64,000 nt of DNA, taken from NCBI RefSeq assembly GCF_000374065.1, contig NZ_KB893245.1, forward strand, positions 620,001 through 684,000, read 5' to 3'. The stretch comes from Spirosoma luteum DSM 19990. GTDB taxonomy: Bacteria; Bacteroidota; Bacteroidia; Cytophagales; Spirosomataceae. Numbering within the stretch: position 1 is the stretch's first letter; each line of letters begins with the position of its first letter. Of the stretch, positions 43,073 to 53,261 are shown in pieces. The notes beneath the pieces are model-generated. The model made no database searches. It was not told where the DNA came from and was given only the letters and a program-made list of their open reading frames with translations. Position numbers and translations under genes: made by a program.

Positions 43073-45505
43073 ATGCTCACAAACTACCTCAAAATCGCCC
43101 TGCGAACCTTCCGGAAGGATACCACCTTCACGCTCATCAATCTGGTGGGGCTGGCTGCCGGCCTGGCGGTGGCACTACTTATTATCCAGTATGTGCGCTT
43201 CGAGTTGAGTTACGAAAACTCATACCCACTGGCAGACCGGATCGTGCGACTCACTACGGACTATATGAACGGGGGTACAGTGGATGCGCAGGATGCCGAA
43301 ATGTATCCCCCGGCAGGGCCGAAAGCCATTCGGGAAATGAACGAGGTGGTCAATTATACCCGCGTCTATCCCTTACGCAGGCCAACCGTGACCGTTCAGA
43401 TTGACGATGCCTATTATCTGATGAATAGCGTCTATGCGGTCGATTCGTCCTTCTTCTCCATGTTCAGCTACCCGCTTCTATGGGGAGCTCGCAACGATCT
43501 CTTTACCAGACCCCGGCAGGTAGTGCTGACGAAAAAGACGGCGTTGACTTACTTCAAAACGCTCGATGTGCTGGGCAAAACCCTGAAAATTCCCAAGCGG
43601 GAAGGCAGCGTCCTGTTTGAAGTCGTGGGCGTGGTGCCAGACAGTCCGGCCAATACCCATCTGAAATTCGACATGCTGATCTCCTATCCAACCATGCTGT
43701 CGGACTTTGGCGAATGGGAAGACAACTGGAACAACAACAATACCTACACCTATGTGCAGTTAGCCGAAAAGGCAAGTTATGAAAGCTTTACCAGGTCGCT
43801 GGCGGCCTTCAGTGACCGATTGATTGGCGAAAAAAAGATGACAAGCGAGCGGGTAATCGGTCAGAAAATCGGCGACATCCACCTGTATTCTCACAAAACC
43901 TTTGAAACCGAACCTAACGGCGAAGCGCGGTCGGTGTACTTTCTGCTGGGCGTGGCGTTTCTGGTCCTGCTGAGTGCCTTTGTCAACTACGTGAATCTGA
44001 CCACAGCCAAAGCGCTCGACAGGGCGCGGGAAATCGGCATGAGAAAGGTCGTTGGCTCTACCCAGAACCAGATTAGAATGCAGATTTTTACGGAAACTAT
44101 TCTGATCAACATCGTTGCCGGGGGGCTGGCGGTAAGCCTGGTAGCGGCCCTGCGGTCGGTGTTTGTCGGGATGGCTGGCTTGCCTGAAGGGTTTACCGTG
44201 TTTCAGGACGCCTTTTTCTGGGAAAGTCTGGGGTTGTTTTTGATATTAAGTATCTGTATGTCAGGGTTATATCCGGCTTTCGTTCTGTCCTCCTTCGATC
44301 CGGTCGTGGTACTCAAAGGCAATTTCTCACGCTCGGTCAAAGGCACCCTGCTGCGGAAGTCGCTGGTGGTTTTTCAATTCACCATCACCCTGATTCTGCT
44401 GGTGCAAACCTTCGCCGTGTATCGGCAGGTCAACTTTTTACGGGAGCAGAATCTGGGCGTAAGTATCGATCACACCCTGGTTGTGAAAGCGCCAGTGGGA
44501 AGCGATGCTCAGCAGGATTACGGGGCGTTTCGTCAAATGCTGCTCAATCAGGCACAGGTGAAAGCGGTATCGCTGTCCGGCACCGTACCAGGCCTGGGCT
44601 CGACCCAGATGGGGTCAACCACGGGTATTAATCTGTCGGATGCCGCGAAGAAAACCTCGTATAATTATTACCTGACCCGGATTGACACCTCGTTTATCGA
44701 CCTGATGGGGATCAAACTGCTGGCGGGCAAAAATTTCGATGCGACGACCCGGCCGGGCTTTGCGGATACGACCAACCGACAACTCATCGTCAACGAAGAA
44801 ACGCTCCGACTCTGGGGTATTCCTACACCCGCTGAGGCCATTGGCAAACGGGTGGACCTCTGGGGGCATCAGGCAACGATTCGGGGCGTTGTCAATAACT
44901 ACCACTACGAATCACCGAAGGCGGCCTACATTCCTATCATTCACCTGTACGCACCCGATTTTACCTCCTTTGCTAGTGTCAAATTTGCGGGGGGCAACCC
45001 CAGCCCCAGCGACCAACTCGCAACCCTGAAGAAGGTATATGAGGCCAGCTTCCCCCTTTCGCCGTTCAGCTATTTCTTCATGGACAGTGAATACGACAAA
45101 CAGTACAAAGCCGACGACCGCTTTCAGCAGGTGTTTGGGGCCCTGACCGCCTTCGCTATTCTCATCTCCTGCCTGGGCCTGTTCGGTCTGGCCACTTTCA
45201 CCGTTTCGAAGCGAACGAAGGAAATCGGTATTCGCAAAGTGATTGGGGCCAGCACGACCAACCTGATGCTTTTGCTCTCGAAAGACTTCCTGCGAACCGT
45301 TCTGCTCTCCATCCTGATCGGCCTGCCCATCACCTACTTCATTGTCAGGAACTGGCTGGCCAACTACGCGGCCCGCATCGAACTAAGCTGGTGGCTTTTT
45401 GCCTTGCCCGCCCTGTTAGTACTGGTGCTGGTCCTGGTATCCATCAGCAGCAAAACGATTGCCACTGCGTTGATGAACCCGGTAAAATCGCTTCGTTCTG
45501 AATAA
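43073..45505 (+). CDS. FtsX/MacB-like ABC transporter permease 3
   Basis: At 810 residues this is a more divergent copy. It begins MLTNYLKIALRTFRKDTTFT, keeps REIGMRKVVGST after TM2 and KEIGIRKVIGAST after TM6, but its last helix (LLVLVLVLVSISSKTIATALMNPVKSLRSE region) lacks the TVSFQSxKAA stretch shared by the others; only the last 11 residues agree. The periplasmic cores are unlike those of its neighbours. The gene begins 61 bp after permease 2 and ends 12 bp before permease 4. It has no promoter of its own that I can see. Confidence 0.92.
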   Translation: MLTNYLKIALRTFRKDTTFTLINLVGLAAGLAVALLIIQYVRFELSYENSYPLADRIVRLTTDYMNGGTVDAQDAEMYPPAGPKAIREMNEVVNYTRVYPLRRPTVTVQIDDAYYLMNSVYAVDSSFFSMFSYPLLWGARNDLFTRPRQVVLTKKTALTYFKTLDVLGKTLKIPKREGSVLFEVVGVVPDSPANTHLKFDMLISYPTMLSDFGEWEDNWNNNNTYTYVQLAEKASYESFTRSLAAFSDRLIGEKKMTSERVIGQKIGDIHLYSHKTFETEPNGEARSVYFLLGVAFLVLLSAFVNYVNLTTAKALDRAREIGMRKVVGSTQNQIRMQIFTETILINIVAGGLAVSLVAALRSVFVGMAGLPEGFTVFQDAFFWESLGLFLILSICMSGLYPAFVLSSFDPVVVLKGNFSRSVKGTLLRKSLVVFQFTITLILLVQTFAVYRQVNFLREQNLGVSIDHTLVVKAPVGSDAQQDYGAFRQMLLNQAQVKAVSLSGTVPGLGSTQMGSTTGINLSDAAKKTSYNYYLTRIDTSFIDLMGIKLLAGKNFDATTRPGFADTTNRQLIVNEETLRLWGIPTPAEAIGKRVDLWGHQATIRGVVNNYHYESPKAAYIPIIHLYAPDFTSFASVKFAGGNPSPSDQLATLKKVYEASFPLSPFSYFFMDSEYDKQYKADDRFQQVFGALTAFAILISCLGLFGLATFTVSKRTKEIGIRKVIGASTTNLMLLLSKDFLRTVLLSILIGLPITYFIVRNWLANYAARIELSWWLFALPALLVLVLVLVSISSKTIATALMNPVKSLRSE

Positions 45506-45517
45506 ATCCTGACAAGC

Positions 45518-47938
45518 ATGCTCCGTAATTATCTCAAAATCGCCTTTCGGAACCTGCTCCGAAACAAAGTCCACTCAGCCATTAACATCGGCGGGTTGGC
45601 CGTTGGTATGGCCAGTGCTTTGCTGGTGCTCTTGTTTGTACGCGACGAACATAATTATGATCAATTTCACGAGAAAACACCGCAGTTATACCGGCTCACC
45701 ACCACAGTTATTAACAAAGATGGTGTTCAACAACAGCGTGGCTCATCAGGACAGGTGCAAGGGCCGACTTTCAAAGCGGCTTTACCTGAAGTGCTGGACT
45801 ATGTCCGTATTCTGGGCGTCAATTTTAACGTAATCGGTGAGCATAAAGCCCTGGGCTTACAGGGATTATTTGCTGATCCACATTTTTTTCGGCTTTTCAC
45901 GTATCCGTTGATACATGGCGACTGGCGGACGGCTCTTGATAGCCCGAACTCTATCGTCCTGACGGAACAAACGGCTCGTAAATTTTTCGGCAAAACGGAC
46001 GTTGTGGGTAAGCTGCTAAACTTAGAAGATGGTGACCATCTCGAATCGTTTGTAGTCACGGCGGTCACAAAAACACTGCCAATAAACGCATCAATTCAGT
46101 TTGAACTGCTGCTGCCATTTCAGAAACTTCAACAGAGCTTCAACGATTCAAACTGGTTAAATCAATACCTAAGTACCTTTTTGCTTCTGCATCCGACGGC
46201 GAATACGCAGACAGTTGAAGCAAAATTTCTGACCGTTTTCCAAGCCAACGCGCATGAGCAGTTACGGGAAGCCCAGAAACAGGAAGGGCAGCAGCCACAA
46301 CTGCGTTTTGGTTTGCAACCCATTACCGACCTACACTTGAACGTCGCTGGTCTGGACGCGGAGAAAGGTGGCAGCATTGAGCATGGCTTGTCGGGCGGCA
46401 GTACACGCACCTACTCGTATGTGTTGCTGAGTATTATGGCGTTTATTCTGGTTATCGTCTGCGTCAACTTTATCAACCTCAGCCTGGCCGGTGCGCTCAA
46501 ACGAGCTAAAGAAATTGGAGTGCGCAAAGTTGTTGGCAGTAGTCGGGCGCAAGTCATCAGCCAGTTTATGACTGAATCCGCGCTGCTCTGCGTACTCGCG
46601 TTCGGGTTAGCGATTTTACTCAGCGTAATCACCCTTCCTGTCTTCAATCAATTAGCCGCCAAGCAACTACCGTTTTCTTTCCTGACCGATGCGATGCTGA
46701 TCCTCTCGGGTATTGGCATCCTGTTAGGATGCGTACTACTTACGGGTTTGTATCCGGCAATAACAGTGTCAATAACCAATCCTATCCAGGTGCTCTACGG
46801 TCGGCAACAGGTGAGTCAACGAGACAGACTGGGCAGAAGCCTGACGGTTGTTCAGTTTGTGCTTGCGGTTGGTCTGATCGTGGCAACGCTGGTCTACAAC
46901 CAACAGATGAACTTAATGGTGCACAAGGATTTAGGGTATGACCCGACATCCATTATTCGGCTCGAGATACCCGATAAGCAAAGCACAACAACGCTGATTC
47001 AACGCTTTCGTCAGGAACTTCTGCGTCATCCGGTCATCAGGCGGGTAGCGGCAGCTTCGGATAATAGTATACCCGTTATGAGCGAGCGTCCAACGATCAT
47101 AAATGGTCGGGAAGTTCGGTATGTATCCACCCGGATGGATGACGAATTTTTACCAGTGTTGAATCTCAAACTTCGGCAGGGAAGAAATTTCTCGGCGGCA
47201 TTCGGTAGTGACTCAGCCACTTCAGTTCTTGTCAATGAAGCGTTTGTAAAAGCAGCAGGTTGGAGCAACCCTATTGGCCAGCGTTTTATTGAAAACTGGG
47301 TGGGTGATAACCAGCACTTGGCGGTGATCGGTGTGGTAAAAGATTATCATTACGGTTCACTTCGATACCCTATTCAACCGCAAATTCTGACCTTGAAACC
47401 GGCCAGCTTAGTTTGGATCAAATACGAACCAGGCAAGCAACTACAAACGCTTGCCATTTTACAACGAGTTTTCCGTAAGCAGTTTCCCAATTTCAACTTC
47501 CGGTACAGTTTTTTGAGTAGTGATACGGAAAGTTTGTATCAAAACGACCGCCGTTGGCAGCAGATTATTCAATACACGGCGGGGTTGTCCATCTTACTTT
47601 GCGGTATCGGCCTGTTTGGCTTAGCCACCTTTACCGCCGAAGCCCGCACTAAAGAAATTGGGGTGCGCAAAGTGCTCGGCGCGAGTGTGTTCAGCATTGC
47701 CACGCTGTTATCGAAAGACTTCCTGAAACTCGTCTTAATCGCCATTGTCATTGCCTCGCCGATTGCCTGGTACGCTATGGATAAATGGCTGCAGGACTTC
47801 GCCTATAAAATCACGATTGCCTGGTGGGTATTTGCCCTGGCGGGTTTGCTGGCGGTGGGCATTGCCCTGCTAACGGTAAGCTTCCAGAGTGTGAAAGCCG
47901 CGCTGATGAATCCGGTGAAATCGTTGCGTTCCGAATAA
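45518..47938 (+). CDS. FtsX/MacB-like ABC transporter permease 4
   Basis: This 806-residue copy has KEIGVRKVVGSS and KEIGVRKVLGASVFS as contact motifs. Its first core (SGQVQGPTFKAALPEVLDYVRI) and its mid-protein PIQVLYGRQQ resemble permease 9 (TGLPQGPAFAAELPEVVDFCRV; PTQILYGRVR) and not its immediate neighbours, so 4 and 9 form one subfamily. By eye its body is richer in A and T than permeases 2, 3 and 5, while the last 250 bp are more GC-rich and closer to the rest of the array, which hints at recombination near the 3' end. Co-transcribed with 3 and 5. Confidence 0.92.
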   Translation: MLRNYLKIAFRNLLRNKVHSAINIGGLAVGMASALLVLLFVRDEHNYDQFHEKTPQLYRLTTTVINKDGVQQQRGSSGQVQGPTFKAALPEVLDYVRILGVNFNVIGEHKALGLQGLFADPHFFRLFTYPLIHGDWRTALDSPNSIVLTEQTARKFFGKTDVVGKLLNLEDGDHLESFVVTAVTKTLPINASIQFELLLPFQKLQQSFNDSNWLNQYLSTFLLLHPTANTQTVEAKFLTVFQANAHEQLREAQKQEGQQPQLRFGLQPITDLHLNVAGLDAEKGGSIEHGLSGGSTRTYSYVLLSIMAFILVIVCVNFINLSLAGALKRAKEIGVRKVVGSSRAQVISQFMTESALLCVLAFGLAILLSVITLPVFNQLAAKQLPFSFLTDAMLILSGIGILLGCVLLTGLYPAITVSITNPIQVLYGRQQVSQRDRLGRSLTVVQFVLAVGLIVATLVYNQQMNLMVHKDLGYDPTSIIRLEIPDKQSTTTLIQRFRQELLRHPVIRRVAAASDNSIPVMSERPTIINGREVRYVSTRMDDEFLPVLNLKLRQGRNFSAAFGSDSATSVLVNEAFVKAAGWSNPIGQRFIENWVGDNQHLAVIGVVKDYHYGSLRYPIQPQILTLKPASLVWIKYEPGKQLQTLAILQRVFRKQFPNFNFRYSFLSSDTESLYQNDRRWQQIIQYTAGLSILLCGIGLFGLATFTAEARTKEIGVRKVLGASVFSIATLLSKDFLKLVLIAIVIASPIAWYAMDKWLQDFAYKITIAWWVFALAGLLAVGIALLTVSFQSVKAALMNPVKSLRSE

Positions 47939-47950
47939 ACCCCGATAATC

Positions 47951-50335
47951 ATGTTCAGAAACTATATAAAAATCGCCTGGCGAAATCTGGTTCGCAACAA
48001 GGCATACGCATCGATCAATGTGTTGGGGCTGGCTCTGAGCCTGACCTGTGGCATTCTCATTTTTACACTTGTTAATTACCACTACAGCGTTGATCGGTTC
48101 CATACCAATGCCGACCGAATTTATCGGGTGGTGATGGAAGCGCACCATGAAGGAGTCGATTACTCGTCGGGGGTGTACTCGCCCCTGGGCCGGGTGATCC
48201 GTGAAGAACAAACGTTTGCCGAAAAAACGGCTCGTGTCCTGTCCGTCAACGGGGTTGTGCTTACTGTGCCTACCAACGGGAAAATCGACAAATACCGATC
48301 AGACATTGTATTCGCCGAAAGTGATTTTTTTTCCATTCTCGATTTCCCCTTGTTGCAGGGTAATGCCCAAACGGCGCTGAATACGCCCAACACGGCGGTA
48401 CTGACGGAACGAATGGCTCAGAGGTTTTTCGGTGCGGCTAACCCGATGGGCAAAAGGTTTCGATTCGATAACCGGATGGATTTTACTGTAACGGGCGTGC
48501 TCAAAAACATGCCTGCCAATACGGATCGTCGAGAAGAGATCTACCTGTCGTTTGCAAACGCGAAGCAGTACGATGAGTACTTCAACGAACAGAACTGGGG
48601 TAATTATTCGGGAGCCATGCAGGTGTTTACCCTGCTGAAACCAGCTACCACCGTACAAACGGCAGAAAGTGCGCTGGCCAGCGTCATGAAAAAGTACGTG
48701 ACCGACGACAGTAATATAAACAACGTACTCAAGCTACAGCCCCTTGCTGATATTCACCTCAACACGAACTACAGCGGACGTATCAACAAAACGAATCTAT
48801 GGGTGCTGGCGCTGATCGGGTTGCTGCTGATTGTGGTGGCCTGTGTCAATTTCATCAACCTCGCTACGGCGCAGGCACTCAAGCGGGCCAAGGAAATTGG
48901 CGTTCGGAAAGTGCTGGGAAGCAGGCCGGTACAGCTTTTCTGGCAGTTTATGGCCGAAACAAGTCTAATAAGTGGATTGGCCACGCTGCTTGCCCTGATT
49001 ACTGCCTGGCTGACACTGCCTTTGCTAAGTCAATTACTGCAAACCCAATTGTCGATCAATCTGCTTAACGATCCAGTTCTTGCCCTATTTCTGGTACTGT
49101 CGGCATTACTGGTTACGTTCCTGTCGGGTGCTTACCCCGGTCTGGTACTGGCGGGTTTCAGGCCTGTGTTGGCCTTAAGTGGGCGGCTGGCGCAGCGGCA
49201 TATTGGTGGTTTTCCGCTTCGGCGGGTGCTGGTGGTAGGTCAATTAGCCTTGTCGCAGCTGCTTATTATTGGCACCATAGTCATCACCAACCAGATGCGC
49301 TATGCCAAACAGGCTGATCTGGGTTTTGCCAAAGAGGGTGTGATTATGATGCCTCTGCCGGTTCAGGACAATGCCAAGATGAGTACGTTGAAATCTCGGT
49401 TTCTGCAATTGCCGGGTGTCGAAAACGTGTCGTTCTGTTACCAGGCTCCCGCCGATCAGGGTATCAACTCCACCACGGTGCGCTTTGGGAGCCGGGCCGA
49501 AGATGAGAATTTCCTGATCGTCACCAAAGACGCCGACGAGGAGTACGTGCCAACGTTTAAACTGACCATGCTGGCAGGTCGCAATATCATCCATTCGGAT
49601 ACCACCAACGAGTATATTTTGAACGAAGCCGCTCTCAAAGCACTGAACCTGAAATCGCCCCAGGAGGCTGTTGGCCAGATGCTTTACACCAGCAAAGGTA
49701 GCCGAAAAGGTCCCATTGTGGGGGTGATGAAAGACTTTCATAATGGATCGTTTCGGCAAACAATTCCGCCTATCTGCATCCGGGCCAATGCCGGGGCTTA
49801 TATTTCCTGTGCCGTACGGATAAACCTAAGTTCAACCCGGAGTTCACTGCCTGCGCTAGAAAAAATCTGGACGGATACCTTCCCCGAATCCATCTATGCA
49901 TACCAGTTTCTGGACGAACGAATTGCCGATTTCTACGCGCTGGATGAGTTGATGCTGACATTACTTTCCGTTTTTGCACTAATCGCCATTTTCATTGGCT
50001 GCCTGGGACTATTCGGTTTAGTAACGTTTATGGCCGCTCAGAAAACCAAAGAGATTGGCGTTCGGAAAGTGCTGGGCGCCAGCGTACCCTCGATCCTGTG
50101 GTTGTTTGGGCAGGAATTTGTCCGGCTCGCGTTGGTTGCTATTGTGATTGCCTCGCCCATTGCCTGGTACGCCATGAACAAGTGGCTACAGAACTTCCAA
50201 TACAAAGTCGACATCGAGTGGTGGGTCTTTGCGCTGGCGGGTTTGCTGGCAATTGGTATCGCCTTGTTAACAGTGAGTTTCCAAAGCATCAAAGCCGCGT
50301 TGATGAACCCGGTGAAATCGTTGCGTTCGGAGTGA
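47951..50335 (+). CDS. FtsX/MacB-like ABC transporter permease 5
   Basis: This 794-residue copy carries KEIGVRKVLGSRP and KEIGVRKVLGASVPS. It shares with permease 10 the stretch NTAVLTERMAQRFFGAANPMG (in 10: NTAVLSDRIAHKYFGDANPMG) and the TM5 region LRRVLVVGQLALSQLLIIGTI (in 10: LRRGLIIGQFAISQLLIIGTI), so 5 and 10 form a second subfamily. The order 4-5 and 9-10 is the same. The tail DNA is nearly identical to permease 6. It starts 12 bp after permease 4. Confidence 0.92.
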   Translation: MFRNYIKIAWRNLVRNKAYASINVLGLALSLTCGILIFTLVNYHYSVDRFHTNADRIYRVVMEAHHEGVDYSSGVYSPLGRVIREEQTFAEKTARVLSVNGVVLTVPTNGKIDKYRSDIVFAESDFFSILDFPLLQGNAQTALNTPNTAVLTERMAQRFFGAANPMGKRFRFDNRMDFTVTGVLKNMPANTDRREEIYLSFANAKQYDEYFNEQNWGNYSGAMQVFTLLKPATTVQTAESALASVMKKYVTDDSNINNVLKLQPLADIHLNTNYSGRINKTNLWVLALIGLLLIVVACVNFINLATAQALKRAKEIGVRKVLGSRPVQLFWQFMAETSLISGLATLLALITAWLTLPLLSQLLQTQLSINLLNDPVLALFLVLSALLVTFLSGAYPGLVLAGFRPVLALSGRLAQRHIGGFPLRRVLVVGQLALSQLLIIGTIVITNQMRYAKQADLGFAKEGVIMMPLPVQDNAKMSTLKSRFLQLPGVENVSFCYQAPADQGINSTTVRFGSRAEDENFLIVTKDADEEYVPTFKLTMLAGRNIIHSDTTNEYILNEAALKALNLKSPQEAVGQMLYTSKGSRKGPIVGVMKDFHNGSFRQTIPPICIRANAGAYISCAVRINLSSTRSSLPALEKIWTDTFPESIYAYQFLDERIADFYALDELMLTLLSVFALIAIFIGCLGLFGLVTFMAAQKTKEIGVRKVLGASVPSILWLFGQEFVRLALVAIVIASPIAWYAMNKWLQNFQYKVDIEWWVFALAGLLAIGIALLTVSFQSIKAALMNPVKSLRSE

Positions 50336-50447
50336 AGAAATAGCTAACTAATCTCATGAAGCGCACGGGCGGGAAGTGCTGGCCTATGTGCGGCCCCGAT
50401 TTATCAAACGAAACCCATCAGCTTATCCAAACCCAACAACGACCGAC

Positions 50448-52829
50448 ATGCTACGGAATTATTTTAAAATCGCTTTTCGGAATCTGGCCAGAGCCAAAGG
50501 ATATGCCTTTATCAATATTGCCGGACTGGCGGTGGGGATGGCCGCTTCGGCACTCATTTTCCTGTGGATACAAAGCGAACTGAGATACGACCGTTTCTTC
50601 CCGAAAACGGACCGGCTGTTTCAGGTATATAACCAGGATACGTTTAGTGGCGTTGCTCAGGTTTGGGGCACAACACCCAGGCCGCTGGCACCGGAGCTAA
50701 AACAACAATATGCCGATATAGAAGACGCATCCAGGTACCACCCGGTTAACTATTTACTGACGGCAAATAATAAGAAAATAAACGTAGATGGAGCATTTGC
50801 CGACCCGGCCTTTCTGACATTATTTGACTTTCCATTTATAGCTGGCAACGCAGAAAAAGCCCTGGCCGGAAACAATGGAATCGTGATTACAAAAGCGCTG
50901 GCAGAAAAACTGTTTGGCACAACAGAGGCCTTGGGTAAAACCATTCAGCTCGATAATAAAGACAGTTTTTCGGTAACGGGTGTTTTGGATAACTTACCCA
51001 TTAACACGCAGTTTAGCGGAATATCTTATCTATTACCCTGGACGTATTATACCACACCTGGCGGAGATTCTGACGGCTGGATTTCCAATAATCAGTACAC
51101 TTTTGTTTCACTCAGCGAGCAGGCGAATCCTGTTGCGGTCAATGAGAAAATAAAGCGCGTTACGGCAGCACACCTCAAAGGGGTGATTGATGATGTATCA
51201 CACCGGCATATTTTTCTCCATCCGGCCAGTAAATGGCACTTGTACTCAAAACAGGAGAACGGTCAGCTTGTCGGCGGGAGTATTGTTACAGTACAATTGT
51301 TCGGCGTTATTGCGGTTCTTATCCTGCTCATTGCTGCGGTCAATTTCATTAATTTGAGTACCGCCCGAAGCGAAAAACGCGCTAAAGAAGTCGGCATCAG
51401 AAAGGTAGCGGGTGCCCAGAAATCATCGCTGGTTTTTCAATTTATCAGTGAGTCTGTTATGCTTGCTTTTTTGGCAGGAATGCTGGGCCTGTTACTTGTT
51501 ATCCTGTGCATTCCAACCTTCAATATGTTGATAGACAGTCAGTTGACACTAAAAATTGACTCAATTCAATTTTGGGCTGTTGCCATTGGGTTTGTTCTGT
51601 TAACGGGTTTACTGGCAGGTACCTATCCCGCTTTTTTCCTCGCGAATTTTCAACCCGCCACCGTTGTAAAAGGAAATCCCCGGTCAGCAAGTACCGTATT
51701 TTCCCTACGAAAAGGATTGGTGGTTGCCCAGTTCACCTTTGCTATTGTGCTGATCATAGCCACGCTGGTGATAAAGCAACAAATAAACTACGCCCAAAAC
51801 CGGACGAGTGGCTACGACCAGAACAATCTCCTGTTCACTAATCTATCGGGCGAGTTGGACAGGCACTACGACGCCTTTCAACGGGAATTGATTCAGGCTG
51901 GTGCAGCCGTTTCGATGAGTAAATCACTCGGTCCGATTACCAGTCTTAATTCCCGGCAATGGGGGCTTTCGTGGCCCGGTAGTACAAAAGCGGATAAAGA
52001 TATTGAGTTCGACCGGTTTGGGGCCGATGCGAATTTTGCCAAAACAACCGGCACAAAACTGATTACCGGGCGGGATATTGACATACGCACGTATCCAACG
52101 GATTCCACCGCCATATTACTCAATGAAACGGCCGTTAAAACGATGCAATTGGAAAAGCCGGTTGGTGCGACCATCCACTTCGACAGCCATGACTGGCACG
52201 TGGTTGGCGTAGTGAAGGACTTTATCTTTGCCTCACCCTATGAGTCAATAAACCCGGTTATTATTGGTGGACCCAGCGGGTCGATTCCACTTTCGTGGGT
52301 GAGTATTCGGTTGAATCCGGCTAATACCACGGCCCGGAATCTGGAAATTGCCGAAAAAATCGCCCGGACCTACAACCCCGCTTATCCGTTCGAATACACG
52401 TTTGCGGATGAGTCTTACAAAGCTAAGTTTGCCGATGAGCAGCGTACGGGTTTATTAACGGGCCTGTTTAGTGCGCTGACCGTATTTATTTCCTGCCTTG
52501 GCTTGTTTGGTCTGGCGGCTTACACGGCGCAGCAACGCACAAAGGAAATAGGCGTTCGGAAAGCGTTGGGCGCATCCGTAACCAGTATTATAGGGCTATT
52601 GACCAGAGACTTCATTCAGCTTCTACTGGTTGCCTTTGCCATTGGGGCACCTTTAGGCTGGTATGCCATGGAAAAATGGTTGCAGGATTACCCCTACCGG
52701 ATAGCCATCGATGCCAGTGTTTTTATACTAACCTTGTTGTCGTCTATCCTGATGATACTCGTGACCGTCAGTTTTCAGGCCATCAAAGCCGCGTTGATGA
52801 ACCCGGTGAAATCGTTGCGTTCTGAATAA
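50448..52829 (+). CDS. FtsX/MacB-like ABC transporter permease 6
   Basis: The ATG at 50448 (MLRNYFKIAFRNLARAKGYA) aligns with the family; the frame is open 24 codons further upstream but that part reads as spacer. The 793-residue protein has KEVGIRKVAGAQ after TM2 and KEIGVRKALGASVTS after TM6. The final helix differs (LTLLSSILMILVTVSFQAIKAA), then LMNPVKSLRSE. The body is visibly AT-richer than neighbours. The 112-bp gap before it is the widest inside this unit and shows no sigma-54 site, so transcription probably continues from permease 2. Confidence 0.92.
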   Translation: MLRNYFKIAFRNLARAKGYAFINIAGLAVGMAASALIFLWIQSELRYDRFFPKTDRLFQVYNQDTFSGVAQVWGTTPRPLAPELKQQYADIEDASRYHPVNYLLTANNKKINVDGAFADPAFLTLFDFPFIAGNAEKALAGNNGIVITKALAEKLFGTTEALGKTIQLDNKDSFSVTGVLDNLPINTQFSGISYLLPWTYYTTPGGDSDGWISNNQYTFVSLSEQANPVAVNEKIKRVTAAHLKGVIDDVSHRHIFLHPASKWHLYSKQENGQLVGGSIVTVQLFGVIAVLILLIAAVNFINLSTARSEKRAKEVGIRKVAGAQKSSLVFQFISESVMLAFLAGMLGLLLVILCIPTFNMLIDSQLTLKIDSIQFWAVAIGFVLLTGLLAGTYPAFFLANFQPATVVKGNPRSASTVFSLRKGLVVAQFTFAIVLIIATLVIKQQINYAQNRTSGYDQNNLLFTNLSGELDRHYDAFQRELIQAGAAVSMSKSLGPITSLNSRQWGLSWPGSTKADKDIEFDRFGADANFAKTTGTKLITGRDIDIRTYPTDSTAILLNETAVKTMQLEKPVGATIHFDSHDWHVVGVVKDFIFASPYESINPVIIGGPSGSIPLSWVSIRLNPANTTARNLEIAEKIARTYNPAYPFEYTFADESYKAKFADEQRTGLLTGLFSALTVFISCLGLFGLAAYTAQQRTKEIGVRKALGASVTSIIGLLTRDFIQLLLVAFAIGAPLGWYAMEKWLQDYPYRIAIDASVFILTLLSSILMILVTVSFQAIKAALMNPVKSLRSE

Positions 52830-53121
52830 TAGGTGATGCAAACCACTGATATGGATAATTCGATAAAATAGGGACTGGCTCCGAACGTATTTTGGCTTAT
52901 GTCGAGGCCTTAAAAGACGGATAAATGGTACAGGCTGGCCAATAGAACAGGAAGCATGAGCTACGTTCGATTCCAACTGGCGAGGTATTTTTGAAAGGCC
53001 GGTTCTGCACGGATAAGGTTGAAATCAGCGGCATTAAAATGCGATGCTGTACAACAAAGTGCCCATTGTATTGGTAAGAGACGCAAAAAGGGTGGTGTTC
53101 AGTGAATGGACATTTTACACC

Positions 53122-53158
53122 TGTCCGCACCTGTCCGCCTTCTGTCCATTAGCGGACA
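53122..53158. promoter_or_regulatory. Candidate enhancer sites of permeases 7 onward
   Basis: TGTCCGC occurs at 53122-53128 and 53132-53138, and the dyad TGTCC-ATTAGC-GGACA lies at 53143-53158. The half-site TGTCCG is the same as in the two elements upstream of permeases 1 and 2, but the arrangement is different. The dyad centre is about 88 bp upstream of the predicted start. Confidence 0.6.
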
Positions 53159-53210
53159 CGGTTAAAAATAATTTTTCTTATTTTTAGTTGATAATCAATA
53201 GGTTATCTTT

Positions 53211-53227
53211 TTGGTACAGCATTTGGA
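53211..53227 (+). promoter_or_regulatory. Sigma-54 promoter of permeases 7 onward
   Basis: TTGGTACAGCATTTGGA has 16 of 17 bases in common with the site before permease 1, although the surrounding DNA is not related. That is strong evidence of function. The predicted start is near 53238, giving a 24-nt leader before the ATG at 53262. Confidence 0.72.
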
Positions 53228-53261
53228 CAACGTTTAAAAACACCTTAGCGATCGTTGTCTT

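Larger units (their letters stand above)
52830..53261. other. Spacer before the third sigma-54 unit
   Basis: The first 270 bp contain short open frames (for example ERILAYVEALKDG near 52886-52924 and NAMLYNKVPIVLVRDAKRVV near 53035-53095) that look like decayed coding sequence but belong to no family I can name. The right part holds the enhancer-like sites and the promoter described separately. Confidence 0.4.

Noticed and set aside
50376..50447. Extended N-terminus of permease 6
   Set aside because: The 24 extra codons (MLAYVRPRFIKRNP...) have no counterpart in other copies, and the family start MLRNYFKIAFRNL is at 50448.
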